DNA from: Channallabes apus
Taxonomy: Eukaryota; Chordata; Actinopteri; Siluriformes; Clariidae
Direction: 5' to 3'
Assembly (NCBI GenBank): GCA_030522415.1
Contig: CM060121.1
Span: forward strand, 22,603,142-22,667,141
Length of the DNA stretch: 64,000 nucleotides
Position 1 is the first letter of the stretch, and every line of letters begins with the position of its first letter. Shown one piece after another: positions 1 to 11,172 of the stretch. The position numbers and the translations under genes are program-made. The notes beneath the pieces are model-generated. The model did not search any database and was not told where the DNA came from. It was given only the letters and a program-made list of their open reading frames with translations.

Positions 1-69
1 TGAAACTTTATGATAAAATTTATATTTCCTGTAAAAAATCCACTGAAAAAAGGGAAGGGAAAAAATGTA

Positions 70-1688
70 CAGTGGTGTGAAAAACTATTTGCCCCCCTCC
101 TGATTTCTTATTCTTTTGCATGTTTGTCACACTTAAATGTTTCTGCTCATCAAAAACCGTTAACTATTAGTCAAAGATAACATAATTGAACACAAAATGC
201 AGTTTTTAAATAAAGGTTTACGTTATTAAGGGAGAAAAAAAACTCCAAATCTACATGGCCCTGTGTGAAAAAGTGATTGCCCCCCTTGTTAAAAAATAAC
301 TTAACTGTGGTTTATCACACCTGAGTTCAATTTCTGTAGTCACCCCCAGGCCTGATTACTGCCACACCTGTTTCAATCAAGAAATCACTTAAATAGGAGC
401 TACCTGACACAGAGAAGTAGACCAAAAGCACCTCAAAAGCTAGACATCATGCCAAGATCCAAAGAAATTCAGGAACAAATGAGAACAAAAGTAATTGAGA
501 TCTATCAGTCTGGTAAAGGTTATAAAGCCATTTCTAAAGCTTTGGGACTCCAGCGAACCACAGTGAGAGCCATTATCCACAAATGGCAAAAACATGGAAC
601 AGTGGTGAACCTTCCCAGGAGTGGCCGGCCGACCAAAATTACCCCAAGAGCGCAGAGACAACTCATCCGAGAGGCCACAAAAGACCCCAGGACAACATCT
701 AAAGAACTGCAGGCCTCACTCGCCTCAATTAAGGTCAGTGTTCACGACTCCACCATAAGAAAGAGACTGGGCAAAAACGGCCTGCATGGCAGATTTCCAA
801 GGCGCAAACCACTTTTAAGCAAAAAGAACATTAAGGCTCGTCTCAATTTTGCTAAAAAACATCTCAATGATTGCCAAGACTTTTGGGAAAATACCTTGTG
901 GACCGACGAGACAAATGTTGAACTTTTTGGAAGGTGCGTGTCCCGTTACATCTGGCGTAAAAGTAACACAGCATTTCAGAAAAAGAACATCATACCAACA
1001 GTAAAATATGGTGGTGGTAGTGTGATGGTCTGGGGTTGTTTTGCTGCTTCAGGACCTGGAAGGCTTGCTGTGATAGATGGAACCATGAATTCTACTGTCT
1101 ACCAAAAAATCCTGAAGGAGAATGTCCGGCCATCTGTTCGTCAACTCAAGCTGAAGCGATCTTGGGTGCTGCAGCAGGACAATGACCCAAAACACACCAG
1201 CAAATCCACCTCTGAATGGCTGAAGAAAAACAACATGAAGACTTTGGAGTGGCCTAGTCAAAGTCCTGACCTGAATCCTATTGAGATGTTGTGGCATGAC
1301 CTTAAAAAGGCGGTTAATGCTAGAAAACCCTAAAATAAAGCTGAATTACAACAATTCTGCAAAGATGAGTGGGCCAAAATTCCTCCAGAGCGCTGTAAAA
1401 TACTCGTTGCAAGTTATCGCAAACGCTTGATTGCAGTAATTGCTGCTAAGGGTGGCCCAACCAGTTATTAGGTTCAGGGGGCAATTACTTTTTCACACAG
1501 GGCCATGTAGGTTTGGATTTTTTTTCTCCCTAAATAATAAAACCCCTCATTTAAGAACTGCATTTTGTGTTCACTTGTGTTATCTTTGACTAATAGTTAA
1601 ATGTGTTTGATGATCAGAAACATTTTGTGTGACAAACATGCAAAAGAATAAGAAATCAGGAGGGGGCAAATAGTTTTTCACACCACTG
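70..1688 (+). mobile_element. Tc1-like transposon, family A, copy 1
   Basis: A 1,619-bp element bounded by TA dinucleotides at 68-69 and 1689-1690, the Tc1/mariner target duplication. Imperfect terminal inverted repeats of about 210 bp run 70-285 and 1477-1688. Each contains an outer motif beginning CAGTGGTGTGAAAAACTATT and an inner related motif (about 259-285 on the left) ending GTGTGAAAAAGTGATTG, so the ends have the IR/DR layout known from Sleeping Beauty-like fish elements. Family A has two other copies here (14675-16292 reversed, 36288-37907). It lies beyond exon 2 of the HARBI1-like gene, on the opposite strand. Confidence 0.95.
449..1471 (+). pseudogene. Tc1-like transposase (DD34E) with premature stop
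   Basis: Transposase that would cut and paste the surrounding element. An N-terminal paired-type helix-turn-helix (about residues 1-120) precedes a DDE domain. The catalytic residues are visible: D in LWTDET, D in QQDNDPKHTS, and E in SPDLNPIEMLW, with 34 residues between the second and third (DD34E, typical of Tc1). The frame from the ATG at 449 is open for 294 codons. A TAA at 1331-1333 follows RKP, where copy 2 has serine, and the frame then stays open to the normal stop at 1469-1471 (340 codons). The catalytic triad is upstream of the stop, but about 45 C-terminal residues would be lost. I call it inactive or at best compromised. Confidence 0.93.
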
Positions 1689-1888
1689 TATCTTTCTACT
1701 ACGAATGCTGTCATTTAACCAATCAGTGCTCTGTCCTATTACAATCTCCGCCCATATACCCCTGTGTGGTATCTGGTCTAACTTGGCAAACTTGAAACAA
1801 TGACACCATGTCCGATTAGTAACTAGTTACCTCACATTACAGTGTTGAGGAAAATTACACACTGACAGTCATGTCTTATATACTGTAC

Positions 1889-1985
1889 CTTAGGAAGAAG
1901 GTGAGCCAGGTTGAACAGCTGGGACTGTTTGAATACAATGGCATCATGAGCACCTCCAGGAGCTTTGCAGCTCACGCTCCAGAAG
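1889..1985 (-). CDS. HARBI1-like gene, second recognisable exon (partial gene)
   Basis: A 97-bp exon on the minus strand with a good acceptor (T-rich tract then AACAG, next to 1985) and donor (AAG/GTACAG at 1889). It completes the codon left open by the exon at 12576-13282 (TG + C), and the joined frame reads from DDRH into CFWSVSCKAPGGAHDAIVF. The GGAHDA block is the second acidic position of PIF/Harbinger DDE transposases (D about residue 250). The third catalytic residue is not in the window, so further exons should lie left of position 1. The exon link is inferred from matching phase and domain order. Confidence 0.72.
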
Positions 1986-2006
1986 CTGTTAATACACAAA
2001 AAAATT

Positions 2007-2285
2007 CCCAGATAGCAGAACAACATTGAATCATCGTTGAATCAACATTAAAGCATCAACCAACTTGTTATTGAATCAATGTTGAAATTTCAATGTTAAA
2101 CGTTGATTTTTCATCAGGTTTGCACCTTGAAATAATGTTATTTCAATGATGATAAATAGATCAAGATGGGCATAAAATCAATGTTTGTTCAACGTAAATT
2201 CAATCACTTATTTTACATTGAATCAACATTGAATCAACATTGAAGCAATTATAGTTTAGTCTTGCTTTATGTACAGCAAGATTCT
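2007..2285. repeat. piggyBac-like terminal sequence rich in AACATTGA repeats
   Basis: Begins CCCAGATAGCA and contains repeated, partly palindromic ATTGAATCAACATTGA units. The same unit type and the inverted terminus recur at 9266-9431. This is either one end of the composite piggyBac or a separate MITE fragment. Confidence 0.6.
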
Positions 2286-3117
2286 ATGACAGTAAATCAT
2301 GTCCGTTTGGATTTATTTCTTTAAATCAGAGACCATGTAGGGCTGAAAAGCTTTTTTTTTTTTTTTTTTTTTTAAACAAAAAGTCAGTAACTCAACATCC
2401 TTCAGTTTACATGTAAACATATTTATTTATTTATGCTCCATACCCATTTAAACAGGAAGTAACATCACAATTACAATAAAACAACTATATAATAAAACAC
2501 ACTACAACTTACATACAAATTATTATAAACTGGATGACAATATGACTTTTTAGAAGAGAACTATTAGAAGAGATTGTTAATTCTGAATTCATAAAACAGA
2601 ATCTAACTGCCAAGAGAAGAGACTGGAAAACCATAATATAAAAATGGCAGCCTGCCTCAGCAAAATTCAGTCAAATGCAAATAGAAAGAACCAAGTCAGA
2701 AACACAACAGATGACTGAAACATTATTCGTAAGTTGAAATGTATTTACTCAGCAAAACAGATAATAAGACACAAGTCTGAACTTATGGTTTTCCACCACG
2801 AGCAATTCCCCCCAGCCGTTCTGGGGCATAACGAAGCCATTTCTGAACTGTTGAAGCAAAGAAACTCTGTGGCCTCCTTTTCTTCAGCTTTCAGCTGTTG
2901 TTGTAGTAGTGCATCTAAAGAATGAAAAACAAACAAAAGGTTAGAACTATACAATGCTCTAAAAACTTGGAGTGGTAGTTGTTTATGAATGACAGAAGGT
3001 GGGTCCTAAATTTTTGGAAATGTGACTTTTACAAATGTACAGATATGCAACATATGTTTTGAAATGTCCTACAATCTTCCATAGATACAATGCACACATT
3101 AGATTTTTTTTAATATA
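2286..3117. other. Intron sequence without recognised features
   Basis: No coding signal or recognisable element. There is a poly-T run near 2350-2373. It belongs to the long intron of the HARBI1-like gene. Confidence 0.5.
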
Positions 3118-4495
3118 CAGGTCCTTCTCAAAAAATTAGCATACTGTGATGAAGTTCATTATTTTCTGTAATGTACTGATAAACATTAGACTTTCATATA
3201 TTTTAGATTCATTACACACAACTGAAGTAGTTCAAGCCTTTTATTGTTTTAATGTTGATGATTGTGGCATACAGCTCATGAAAACCCAAAATCCCTATCT
3301 CAAAAAATTAGCATATTTCATCCGACCAATAAAAGAAAAGTGTTTTTAATACAAAAATAGTCAACCTTCATATAATTATGTTCAGTTCTGCACTCAATAC
3401 TTGGTCGGGAATCCTTTTGCAGGTACTTGTGTCTTGTGTCTCTCAACTTTCTCTTCACAATATCCCACAGATTCTCTATGGGGTGCAGGTCAGGAGACTT
3501 GGCAGGCCAATTGAGCACAGTAATACCATGGTCAGTAAACCATTTACCAGTGGTTTTGGCACTGTGAGCAGGTGCCAGGTCGTGCTGAAAAATTAAATCT
3601 TCATCTCCATAAAGCTTTTCAGCAGATGGAAGCATGAAGTGCTCCAAAATCTCCTGATAGCTAGCTGCATTGACCCTGCCCTTGATAAAACACAGTGGAC
3701 CAACACCAGCAGCTGACATGGCACCCCAGACCATCACTGACTGTGGGTACTTGACACTGGACTTCAGGCATTTTGGCATTTCCCTCTCCCCAGTCTTCCT
3801 CCAGACTCTGGCACCTTGATTTGCGAATGACAAGCAAAATTTGCAACCTGTAGCCCATTTCCTGCACACGCCTGTACACGGTGGCTCTGGATGTTTCTAC
3901 TCCAGACTCAGTCCACTGCTTCCGCAGGTCCCCCAAGGTCTGGAATCGGTCCTTCTCCACAATCTTCCTCAGGGCCCGGTCACCTCTTCTCGTTGTGCAG
4001 CGTTTTCTGCCACACTTTTTCCTTCCCACAGACTTCCCACTGAGGTGCCTTGATACAGCACTCTGGGAACAGCCTATTCATTCAGAAATGTCTGTGTCTT
4101 ACCCTCTTGCTTGAGGGTGTCAATGATGGCCTTCTGGACAGCAGTCAGGTCGGCAGTCTTACCCATGATTGCGGTTTTGAGTAATGAACCAGGCTGGGAG
4201 TTTTTAAAAGCCTCAGGAATCTTTTGCAGGTGTTTAGAGTTAATTAGTTGATTCAGATGATTAGGTTAATAGCTCGTTTAGAGAACCTTTTCATGATATG
4301 CTAATTTTTTGAGATAGGGATTTTGGGTTTTCATGAGCTGTATGCCACAATCATCAATATTAAAACAATAAAAGGCTTGAACTACTTCAGTTTGTGTGTA
4401 ATGAATCTAAAATATATGAAAGTCTAATGTTTATCAGTACATTACAGAAAATAATGAACTTTATCACAATATGCTAATTTTTTGAGAAGGACCTG
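3118..4495 (-). mobile_element. Tc1-like transposon, family B, internally deleted
   Basis: A 1,378-bp element flanked by TA at 3116-3117 and 4496-4497. Inverted repeats of about 200 bp begin CAGGTCCTTCTCAAAAAATT and repeat a CTCAAAAAATTAGCAT motif at their inner ends (about 3300 and 4297), again an IR/DR layout. The transposase frame is on the minus strand. The element is shorter than the roughly 1.6 kb usual for Tc1-like elements of this type because of internal deletions. Confidence 0.93.
3318..4166 (-). pseudogene. Tc1-like transposase, deleted and frameshifted
   Basis: Relic of a DD34E transposase. A start at 4166 reads MGKTADLTAVQKAIIDTLKQ, then meets a stop and frameshift near 4070. 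A second frame from 4029 gives the HTH region (MGRKKCGRKRCTTRRGD...). A third frame ending at 3318 carries VMVWGAMS, D in FQHDLAPAHS and E in SPDLHPIENLW (34-residue spacing). The segment normally holding the first catalytic D is missing: the text jumps from the HTH to a KFCLSFANQG-like stretch. The sequence after DTRH also looks like fused downstream DNA. It cannot encode an active enzyme. Confidence 0.88.
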
Positions 4496-4497
4496 TA

Positions 4498-6105
4498 TGT
4501 GTTATTTCACAATCTGCAAATGTTGTCCTACAATGTACATATTCAATGCTATGAAAACAAATATACTTAATGTAACAATGTAGTCTTTTATGTGCAAAAA
4601 AAAAAAAAAACCTGTAGGACCAAAAAAATAAATAAATAAAAAAAAAAAAAATCAATCCGTGGCGACGGTTTTGCAATTTGTCCCCCGCACTCACAAATAC
4701 TTCAACTGTTCCCTCAGTTTAACAAATCGTGGCCACGGATTAACAAACTGTATGCACAAATTTCCAATCCGTACGCTCAGATACCGTACTGTTTGCATAT
4801 TTATTCTTAACGTGAAGACTTATTTTGGTGATTTTATTATAAGCTTTTTACCCAGAGTTAGATGCATGCTGCACTGTTAATGTTATTATTAAATAACGCC
4901 TATTATTACATTGCATTTAGTTTGAGAGCAAAGTAATGACAACATAAACTGTACATTATTTGTTTTGCATTGCTTTTTACCTTCTCCTCAAACTCACACT
5001 GCATGATTTTCAAAGTCATCGGATCACCATTGTTTTCACACTGTACTATCTGTGGTAGCATTTAGTTGCTGCTGTGTTCACACTGCACAATGAATTGGCG
5101 ACAGGAGATTACACACTGCATGACTTTACAATAGGATGAATCGCCAACAACTCTGTCTGGTGTGCAAGCTACAGCCAAACGCACACAAGAAGTAATAAGG
5201 AAACAACGCAAGATCATGCTGACATTGTGGTCTATAATTCCTCCCCGAACAAACAATAATTAAAAAAAGATGAAGTCCTTGTTTAAGATCCCATATGGTC
5301 AAAACTGAAATTTCATGGCTTTTTTCATGGTAACTGAGGTCTAGGGGCTATGTAACTACCATATAAGTTTCAAAACAGTCAATCCACAGTAGAATGCACA
5401 CAGCTTGCATAAAGTAGCTCTGCCTTTTCACGAGCTGCTGTGACGTCCAATCTACTCAGTCACCGCTTTCAGTCACCATCAACCACCATCCCACCCTTCT
5501 TTTGCCAAAACATCACGTCCATGCCATTGCTGAACAACAATAACATGAAAACAAGTCGAAAAAACGCTGTTCAGTCGATAGAACATCATGTAAACATGTA
5601 GTCGAAACTACATCATTACACAGGCTTCCGAACAACATTAATATAAAAGACCATTGGCACGTCAGCTTCAGCATCTTTCACACAGCCATTCCATTAAACT
5701 TTAAAAATTTACATTAAAAATTTTATTTAATTAATAGAAGTTAATTGATAAAGAAAATCTATTTATGACATTATTTTTGACAGCATTATGATTATTTATT
5801 AAAACTTCAGACAACAACAATTAGTGCCATGAGGTTATTTGCAACACTATATGTTCTACAAAATAGAGGACTACACACCTTACAGCGCAATATAATGTGG
5901 CTTTAGAAGAGGAAAGGTAGGATTAAGAAGTGAGCAAGTGATGAATTAGTATTATAGGTCCCAAGCAGATACAGTAACAATAATGGGTGCCCTACCTTAT
6001 GCAGTCTCCATTGATGGCTAATAAACATTGATACAAGTAGGTTATGGTTAAAGTGGTGAACTTATAAAGTCTTAAATATTTTGTTTTCCCTTCTCAACGC
6101 ATTAT
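4498..6105. other. Unassigned intron sequence, partly repeat-like
   Basis: No gene recognised. Near 4650-4740 there is an inverted pair of AATCCGTGGC/GCCACGGATT motifs, and 4598-4650 has A-rich tracts. The stretch 4985-5240 (CACACTGCATGA and relatives) looks like an interspersed repeat, but I cannot name its family. Confidence 0.4.
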
Positions 6106-6253
6106 GCATTTACTCACCAATAATGGCTACCTTTTTAATTTGGTCAAGTCTCCAAGTCGAAGGTGCCCAGCAGCAGATTCCGTACCATGGCAGTAGCAGA
6201 GGTGGCAAGGCGGGCTGCTCTCCACGCTTCTGCCTGGCAAAACACCCCAGAGC
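6106..6253 (-). pseudogene. BEN-domain-like coding relic (tentative)
   Basis: On the minus strand an exon-like stretch between an AG (next to 6253) and a GTGAGT donor (next to about 6106) translates through FCQAEAWRAARLATSATAMV and RNLLLGTFDLET before in-frame stops. The spacing and the ATAMVRNLLLGTF block remind me of BEN domains, which bind DNA or protein. It lies downstream of the piggyBac relic on the same strand and could be part of that element or a different fossil. The match is from pattern memory only. Confidence 0.3.
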
Positions 6254-6541
6254 CCTTTATAACTTCAATTTGAAAAATTATTTCACATCACAATATTAAT
6301 TTATTGGCAACTTTTAGAAACTTTTCATGTTTCATACTGATTCTTATGTTTAGCTTCCCAATAGTTAATAGGATTTTATGTATAAATGCAGATTAATGAT
6401 AATCTGGACATTCTGGACATTTGTTTACATGCAGGGTAAAACTGCAACAGGAACAGTACAAAATAAAAACTGAAAAAAGACGGACATTCAGAGTAAAACA
6501 GTGCAAGATAAAAAAAAAACTGTACAAAACATACATGCAGG

Positions 6542-6887
6542 GTAAGCATTGGTGGGAGCAATGTCCAAGCAGTGTAGAGAAATATTTCTGTACGACTTCA
6601 TTGTTTTGTGCTGTGTAGTATAGTATTGTAATAGCTGATCAGAGTGATCAACTCCCCATGTGCTGGTTGTACGCAGTCACAGGACATGGAAATGTCTTTG
6701 TAGTCCATGTACCTTGTAATTTCACCCTCATCTTCACCGCGTCTACTGTAAAGCAGAATGGATGGTAGAACAGGTAGATACTTCTCGTGTGTCCATCCAC
6801 TTCACAAATACAAGAGGTCCATCTGAACGGAGCTTGCGTGTCCTGATGTGAGGGGCTGGTGAAGGCAAGGGTGATGCAGACACATTC
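6542..6887 (-). pseudogene. piggyBac transposase relic, C-terminal half
   Basis: Begins after a clear acceptor (T-rich then TAG, next to 6887). One frame gives GPLVFVKWMDTREV and STIHSA, matching the W-x-D-x-R-x-V...ST-x-H block of piggyBac transposases. After a frameshift the next frame gives CPVTAYNQHMG, then with another 1-2 nt slip VDHSDQL, and finally a KTMKSYRNISLHCLDI-PTNAY-like stretch. The MG-VD-x-x-DQL block is the family hallmark. At least two frameshifts and a stop (6743-6745) disable it. The catalytic DDD core between this and the N-terminal relic at 7614-7748 is absent. Confidence 0.8.
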
Positions 6888-7613
6888 CTAAAAACAAATA
6901 AATAAAAAAATGTTAACCTATACTGTTCAGAGTAAATGGATGTGCAATTAATATGGATGCACAATATATACAGTACAGAGATGACCAAAAATGTATCCAC
7001 ACTTCAACATGAAAAATATACACCTCTCTTCTGTAGGTCACATGACAGCATCAATGATGGTGATAGATAATACTACACACTGCTGCCATAATTCAATTTG
7101 AGTTTTAAAAAACACCATCCACTGGACATTACACACATATTGAACACATTCTAAACAATTACATCTTATCAGGTATTTCTAAATACACGCTAAACAAAAG
7201 GGATTATATACATTTACACCAAAGAAATATTCATAAGCATCACTTAGCTACATAAGGCAGTATTTTAGCCACCTGCAACTTGCTTGTTTGTGCTAAATAA
7301 CATTACTGATAGCAGTGTTATAAGCTAACCAAAATGGAGCCAAATACACATTAGCAACCATAATCTAAAGCTATCCAAAACAAGGTGAATATAAACATCT
7401 GTAAACTCCATAAGGCATTAGCTTAGCCACCGGGAAATATCATGTTTGTGCTACATGAGGCAGCATTTAGCATGATTTACCTAAACTATATAAATGGCAT
7501 TGAAAGCCAATGTGTCACACAAGCTGACAAGAGCTAGCTGTAGTGAGGAAAATATTTACTAATATTAGTTTAATATTATCAGAATAAGAGTTATATAAGA
7601 CTTAATAACTTAC

Positions 7614-7748
7614 CCAGTGTAGCATGGGTCTATTCTCTGTTCAAAATGCTCCCGTTCGTCGTCGGAGTCACACAGTCTTCTTCTGAGGTAAATGTAAACT
7701 TTCCAGAACATTCTGAAGAGTTTCCTCGGATGTGTAAGCGCGTGCCAT
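7614..7748 (-). pseudogene. piggyBac transposase relic, N-terminal exon
   Basis: ATG at 7748 reads MARAYTSEETLQNVLESLHL before a stop. A neighbouring frame continues with an acidic DSDDEREHFEQ run up to a GTAAGT donor at 7608-7613. A short basic/aromatic start followed by an acidic stretch is usual for piggyBac-type proteins. Upstream (about 7800-7930) are GC-box-like CCACGCCC motifs and TATATGCTAA on the minus strand, which may be a relic promoter. A frameshift separates the two readable parts. Confidence 0.55.
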
Positions 7749-8095
7749 CTTCCAAAACGTGCTGAAAACTCACTGAATCGGAGTATTTTCAAACCTGTCT
7801 CTCTGTGTTCGTTTTTTCATGCCGGTGTCCGGGGGCGTGGTCTAGTATGTAAATTACCCGGACTGATTTCCGTGTGATTGGCGTGTGGGCGTGTCCTGCC
7901 TCGGGTCATTAGCATATAAGTGTGACAGAAATTCTGTGCCTCTCCTTGGTTTCATACGGATTACATAAACTGAGAATATTTGTTTTCAATGTGACTTGCA
8001 TCATTTAAAAGTAGACACTTTAAGCTTTATATATATATATTTCTCATTTCAGTTAATTTTAGTGACGTGTTTCAAAAAGATTTTCATGGAGACTG

Positions 8096-8745
8096 AGGTT
8101 TCATATATGTGCATATATCCTCATATACTGTATGTGGGCAATTAGGATTAGTTTTTTGCATTTTTTTTGTTAGTTCTTAGTTATTGCCTTGATAATAGAA
8201 AATATGAGCTAGGCATCATGTATGACAGTTGCCAAAGTGAGATATGAGCTAAAATGACCAGATCCTGCCATAGGAGACATATCTTGTATGTACATATACA
8301 GTAGGGCTTATATGTGGATATAAAGAAGCAATACAGGAGACCTATATGGTCTGTATATGCACATATATGCACCTCAATGTTGCCTACATGTGGCATATAT
8401 ACGCATATATGCAGCATATATATTATCATATATGTGCATATATACTGCATATAGGTTTCATATATGCGCATATATCCTCATATTTACATTTACATTTAGG
8501 CATTTGGCAGACGCTCTTATCCAGAGCGACTTACATTTTTATCTCATTATACATCTGAGCAGTTGAGGGTTAAGGGCCTTGCTCAAGGGCCCAACAGTGG
8601 CAACTTGGTGGTTGTGGGGTTTGAACCTTAGTCCAATGCCTTAACCACTGAGCTACCCCTGGCCCCATATAGGTGCGGTTATATGCGCATATATACTGCA
8701 TATAGGTTTCATATATGCGCATATATCCTCATATAGGTTCTTTCC
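8096..8745. repeat. AT-rich minisatellite of CATATATGCGCATATATCCT type
   Basis: Irregular tandem units mixing CATATAGGTTT, CATATATGCGCATATA and TCCTCATATA. The array is interrupted by the repeat at 8484-8665. ORFs here are rich in Y, I, C and M purely because of the repeat. Confidence 0.75.
8484..8665 (+). repeat. Fish-wide short interspersed repeat
   Basis: Contains GGCATTTGGCAGACGCTCTT and CCAGAGCGACTTACA, then GGGTTTGAACC and CACTGAGCTACC. I recognise this roughly 180-bp unit as a very common teleost repeat. A CATAT duplication flanks it (8479-8483, 8666-8670), so it inserted into the minisatellite. Confidence 0.75.
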
Positions 8746-9080
8746 ATGTGGGGCACGCACACTGCTCTGGGTCAGACACAGACAACGGGAAACAGGAACT
8801 AAGCTCTCAAACAAATGCTTCCCAACAGAATACCATAGGTCGCATCGCCAAAATTCTTTCACCGTGAGTGGCAGGAACTTCCAGACTACAACATATTGAA
8901 TTCTCATGCCTGTAGAGTGTATTATAATGACGTGGCGACAGTGTAAAAACACCCTCCAATGTTAAATGCGAGCCGAAAATTGAGTACTTTTGAACGGCAA
9001 ACAGGAATTAAGCTGTCAAGTGAGTAAACTAGACAGCAAGGTAAATACACAAAACTTACCGTCAAATTATTTTTTTTCCT

Positions 9081-9081
<1 letters not shown>

Positions 9082-9122
<41 letters not shown>

Positions 9123-9137
9123 TTTTTTTTTTTTTTA
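9082..9137. repeat. (TA)n microsatellite plus poly-T
   Basis: About 35 bp of TA repeats followed by a T run. Confidence 0.9.
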
Positions 9138-9265
9138 AGCACCATGGCAAATCTCTTGTCAATTTTTTAACCTGTTTTAAACACATACACACATGCATAC
9201 ACATTTTTATAGAAATGCACTTAGTTAATTTAATTTGCCTTACATTGTTGAATGAGGATGGGTTC

Positions 9266-9431
9266 CACAACCAAAAATCAACATTGATTCAATGTTTGTC
9301 TTTTCAACACTGAAAAGCATTGAATTATCAACATTGATTCAACATTATTTAGCATTGAAAAATCAACCTCAACCAAAATGATGATTCTGATGAAATTTCA
9401 ACATTGAATCAATGTCACTTTGCTATCTGGG
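9266..9431. repeat. piggyBac-like terminus with TTAA flank
   Basis: Repeats of ATCAACATTGATTCAA type ending TGCTATCTGGG at 9431, with TTAA at 9432-9435. It is the inverted partner of the sequence starting at 2007. Confidence 0.6.
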
Positions 9432-9717
9432 TTAACATACCAAGTTGTACTTTTCCTTGATGTTGGTGGTGTAACATGTACCTTTATATCTTTATACCTT
9501 TAATTTATTCATGGTATTAAACTGAAAGTTAAGGTGTGCTGCCCATTGATGGTTAACTAAAAGATAATTTACAGTACACCACATGCACTTTCACAGGATA
9601 CAGTGTACAAAAGATGTACCTGTAACAGTATCGCTCTAACCACTAGTACATTTTGGTACTTTTAAAAGTGTTTATATGTACTCTCCCAAACACAAAGTAT
9701 ACCTTGAAAAAAAAAAT

Positions 9718-10100
9718 ACATGAAACACTATCAGTCATGGACTGGCCTCCCCAAAGCCCAGATCTCATCTCTAACTGAAGCAGTGTAGGATCATCTTGGA
9801 AGAGAACAGAACAAAAGGCAGCCAATGTCCAAAGAAGATCTTTGGAATGTCCTTCAACAAACTTGAAGAAGTACTGCTGAAGACTACTTAAAGAAATTGC
9901 AAGAGCGCTCACTTACTATAGTTCAGGCTGTGTTGAAGAATAACAGTGGTCATGACAAATATTTACTTTTGAGTTCATTAGAATTGGACAAATTCTCTGT
10001 GTTATACGGCATGTACTGTATTCAAAAATATCTTGCAATAAATCACTCTCATTTTCCTCACAAAATTAAGGTTGGCTAAAGACTACTTTTGCACAGTACT
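9718..10100 (+). pseudogene. Tc1-like transposase relic, C-terminal end plus TIR
   Basis: Reading across several frames gives DHLGREQNKRQPMSKEDLWN-like and EDYLKKLQERSLTIVQAVLK text, the C-terminus of a Tc1-type transposase. The end TTTTGCACAGTACT resembles a terminal repeat. The 5-prime part is missing, and frameshifts and stops (for example where the ...NPIE motif should be) disable it. Confidence 0.65.
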
Positions 10101-11172
10101 ATACAGTGTGTACATACACAAACATGTGGATATATGTACACTGACTTGATTAAAATGTAGTGCACCAGCCACTTTAATAGGAAGTCTGGCTCATTCTTGC
10201 AATGCAGAAAATCCTGCCGATACTGTTCAGGGGTCCATTCTTTGTAGATCGCTTGACACATCTAAAATGAGATCATCGTGCTAATTACAATGTGGCTAAG
10301 TTGGTTCTTCGAGCACACCTGTTGTTGATGATTAGTATAGCTGGATTGGGTTGTCATAACATAAATTCATAGGTTAATGGTTTACAAATTACAAATTACA
10401 TGAGACAATAAAATAAAATAAGCAATATGAAAATAAATATATTGTATATGAAAAAATAGAAATATTAATCTTTTGTGTTAATATATTATGGATACTTTTA
10501 TATTGTTTATTTTATAATAAAATTTTATTTCGTCCAATTTTTCATTATAAAAAATATTTATTTTTATTATATATAAATATTTATTTGCATATTCATGACA
10601 AACCCCTGAAAAATAAATGTGCCACAAAATAAACATTATACATTAATTTGTATTAATGGACTTGTCGTGCCTAGGGTTTATTATAATAGTAATAGCATAT
10701 TTGATAATAATAAACCTATTAATTTATGTTCTAATATAATATTTGATAGTGATTATGTGCGGGGGGCAATCCGTCGTATGGGGGCATATGCAAGATACTT
10801 TTCTTTTCCCACGTGAGTCAGTCAATGTTTACATCAGATCGGATGAAATTTGATCTACAGTAAGTGACATTCACTATGGTTGTTTAAGGATAGGAAAAAA
10901 AAACTTTCAGCAACACATTGGAGATGATTTGGTCAGGAAGGCTATAATGCAAATAATCATAATTTGAAGATGTTCAAGATGTCAAACTTTGTCCTACAAA
11001 GTCAGAAGACCACATTATACCGACCTGGATGGCTGATGGTTGGAGAAACAGCATCACCTGTTTCACCTGTACACCTGCATGAATTTATGCATTGTACTGC
11101 TGTCACATGATTTGTTGATTGGATAATTGAATGAATGGGTAAGGGTACTGGTGTTTCCTTGTGGAAGGTGAG
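10101..11172. other. Gene-free AT-rich intron sequence
   Basis: Nothing coding recognised. 10380-10620 is very AT-rich. A short stretch near 10160 (CACCAGCCACTTTAATAGGA) may be a repeat fragment. Confidence 0.45.

Larger units (their letters stand above)
2007..9431 (-). mobile_element. Possible decayed piggyBac element, composite
   Basis: The interval starts CCCAGATAGCA at 2007 and ends with the reverse complement TGCTATCTGGG at 9431, followed directly by TTAA. CCC...GGG ends next to TTAA are the piggyBac signature. Both ends carry many short ATTGAATCAACATTG-type repeats. Minus-strand transposase relics lie inside (6542-6887 and 7614-7748). The left flank reads AATT rather than TTAA. The interval also holds a Tc1 element and other repeats, so the two ends may belong to different copies. 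Confidence 0.45.

Noticed and set aside
6081..6299. 72-codon plus-strand ORF
   Set aside because: No recognisable domain; the opposite strand has the more exon-like signal.
8181..8566. Y/I/C/M-rich ORFs on both strands
   Set aside because: Translation of the AT-rich minisatellite.
2007..9431. Treating the whole interval as one certain transposon
   Set aside because: The left flank lacks TTAA, and the interior contains unrelated insertions; the two ends could be separate MITE copies, so it is listed with low confidence.
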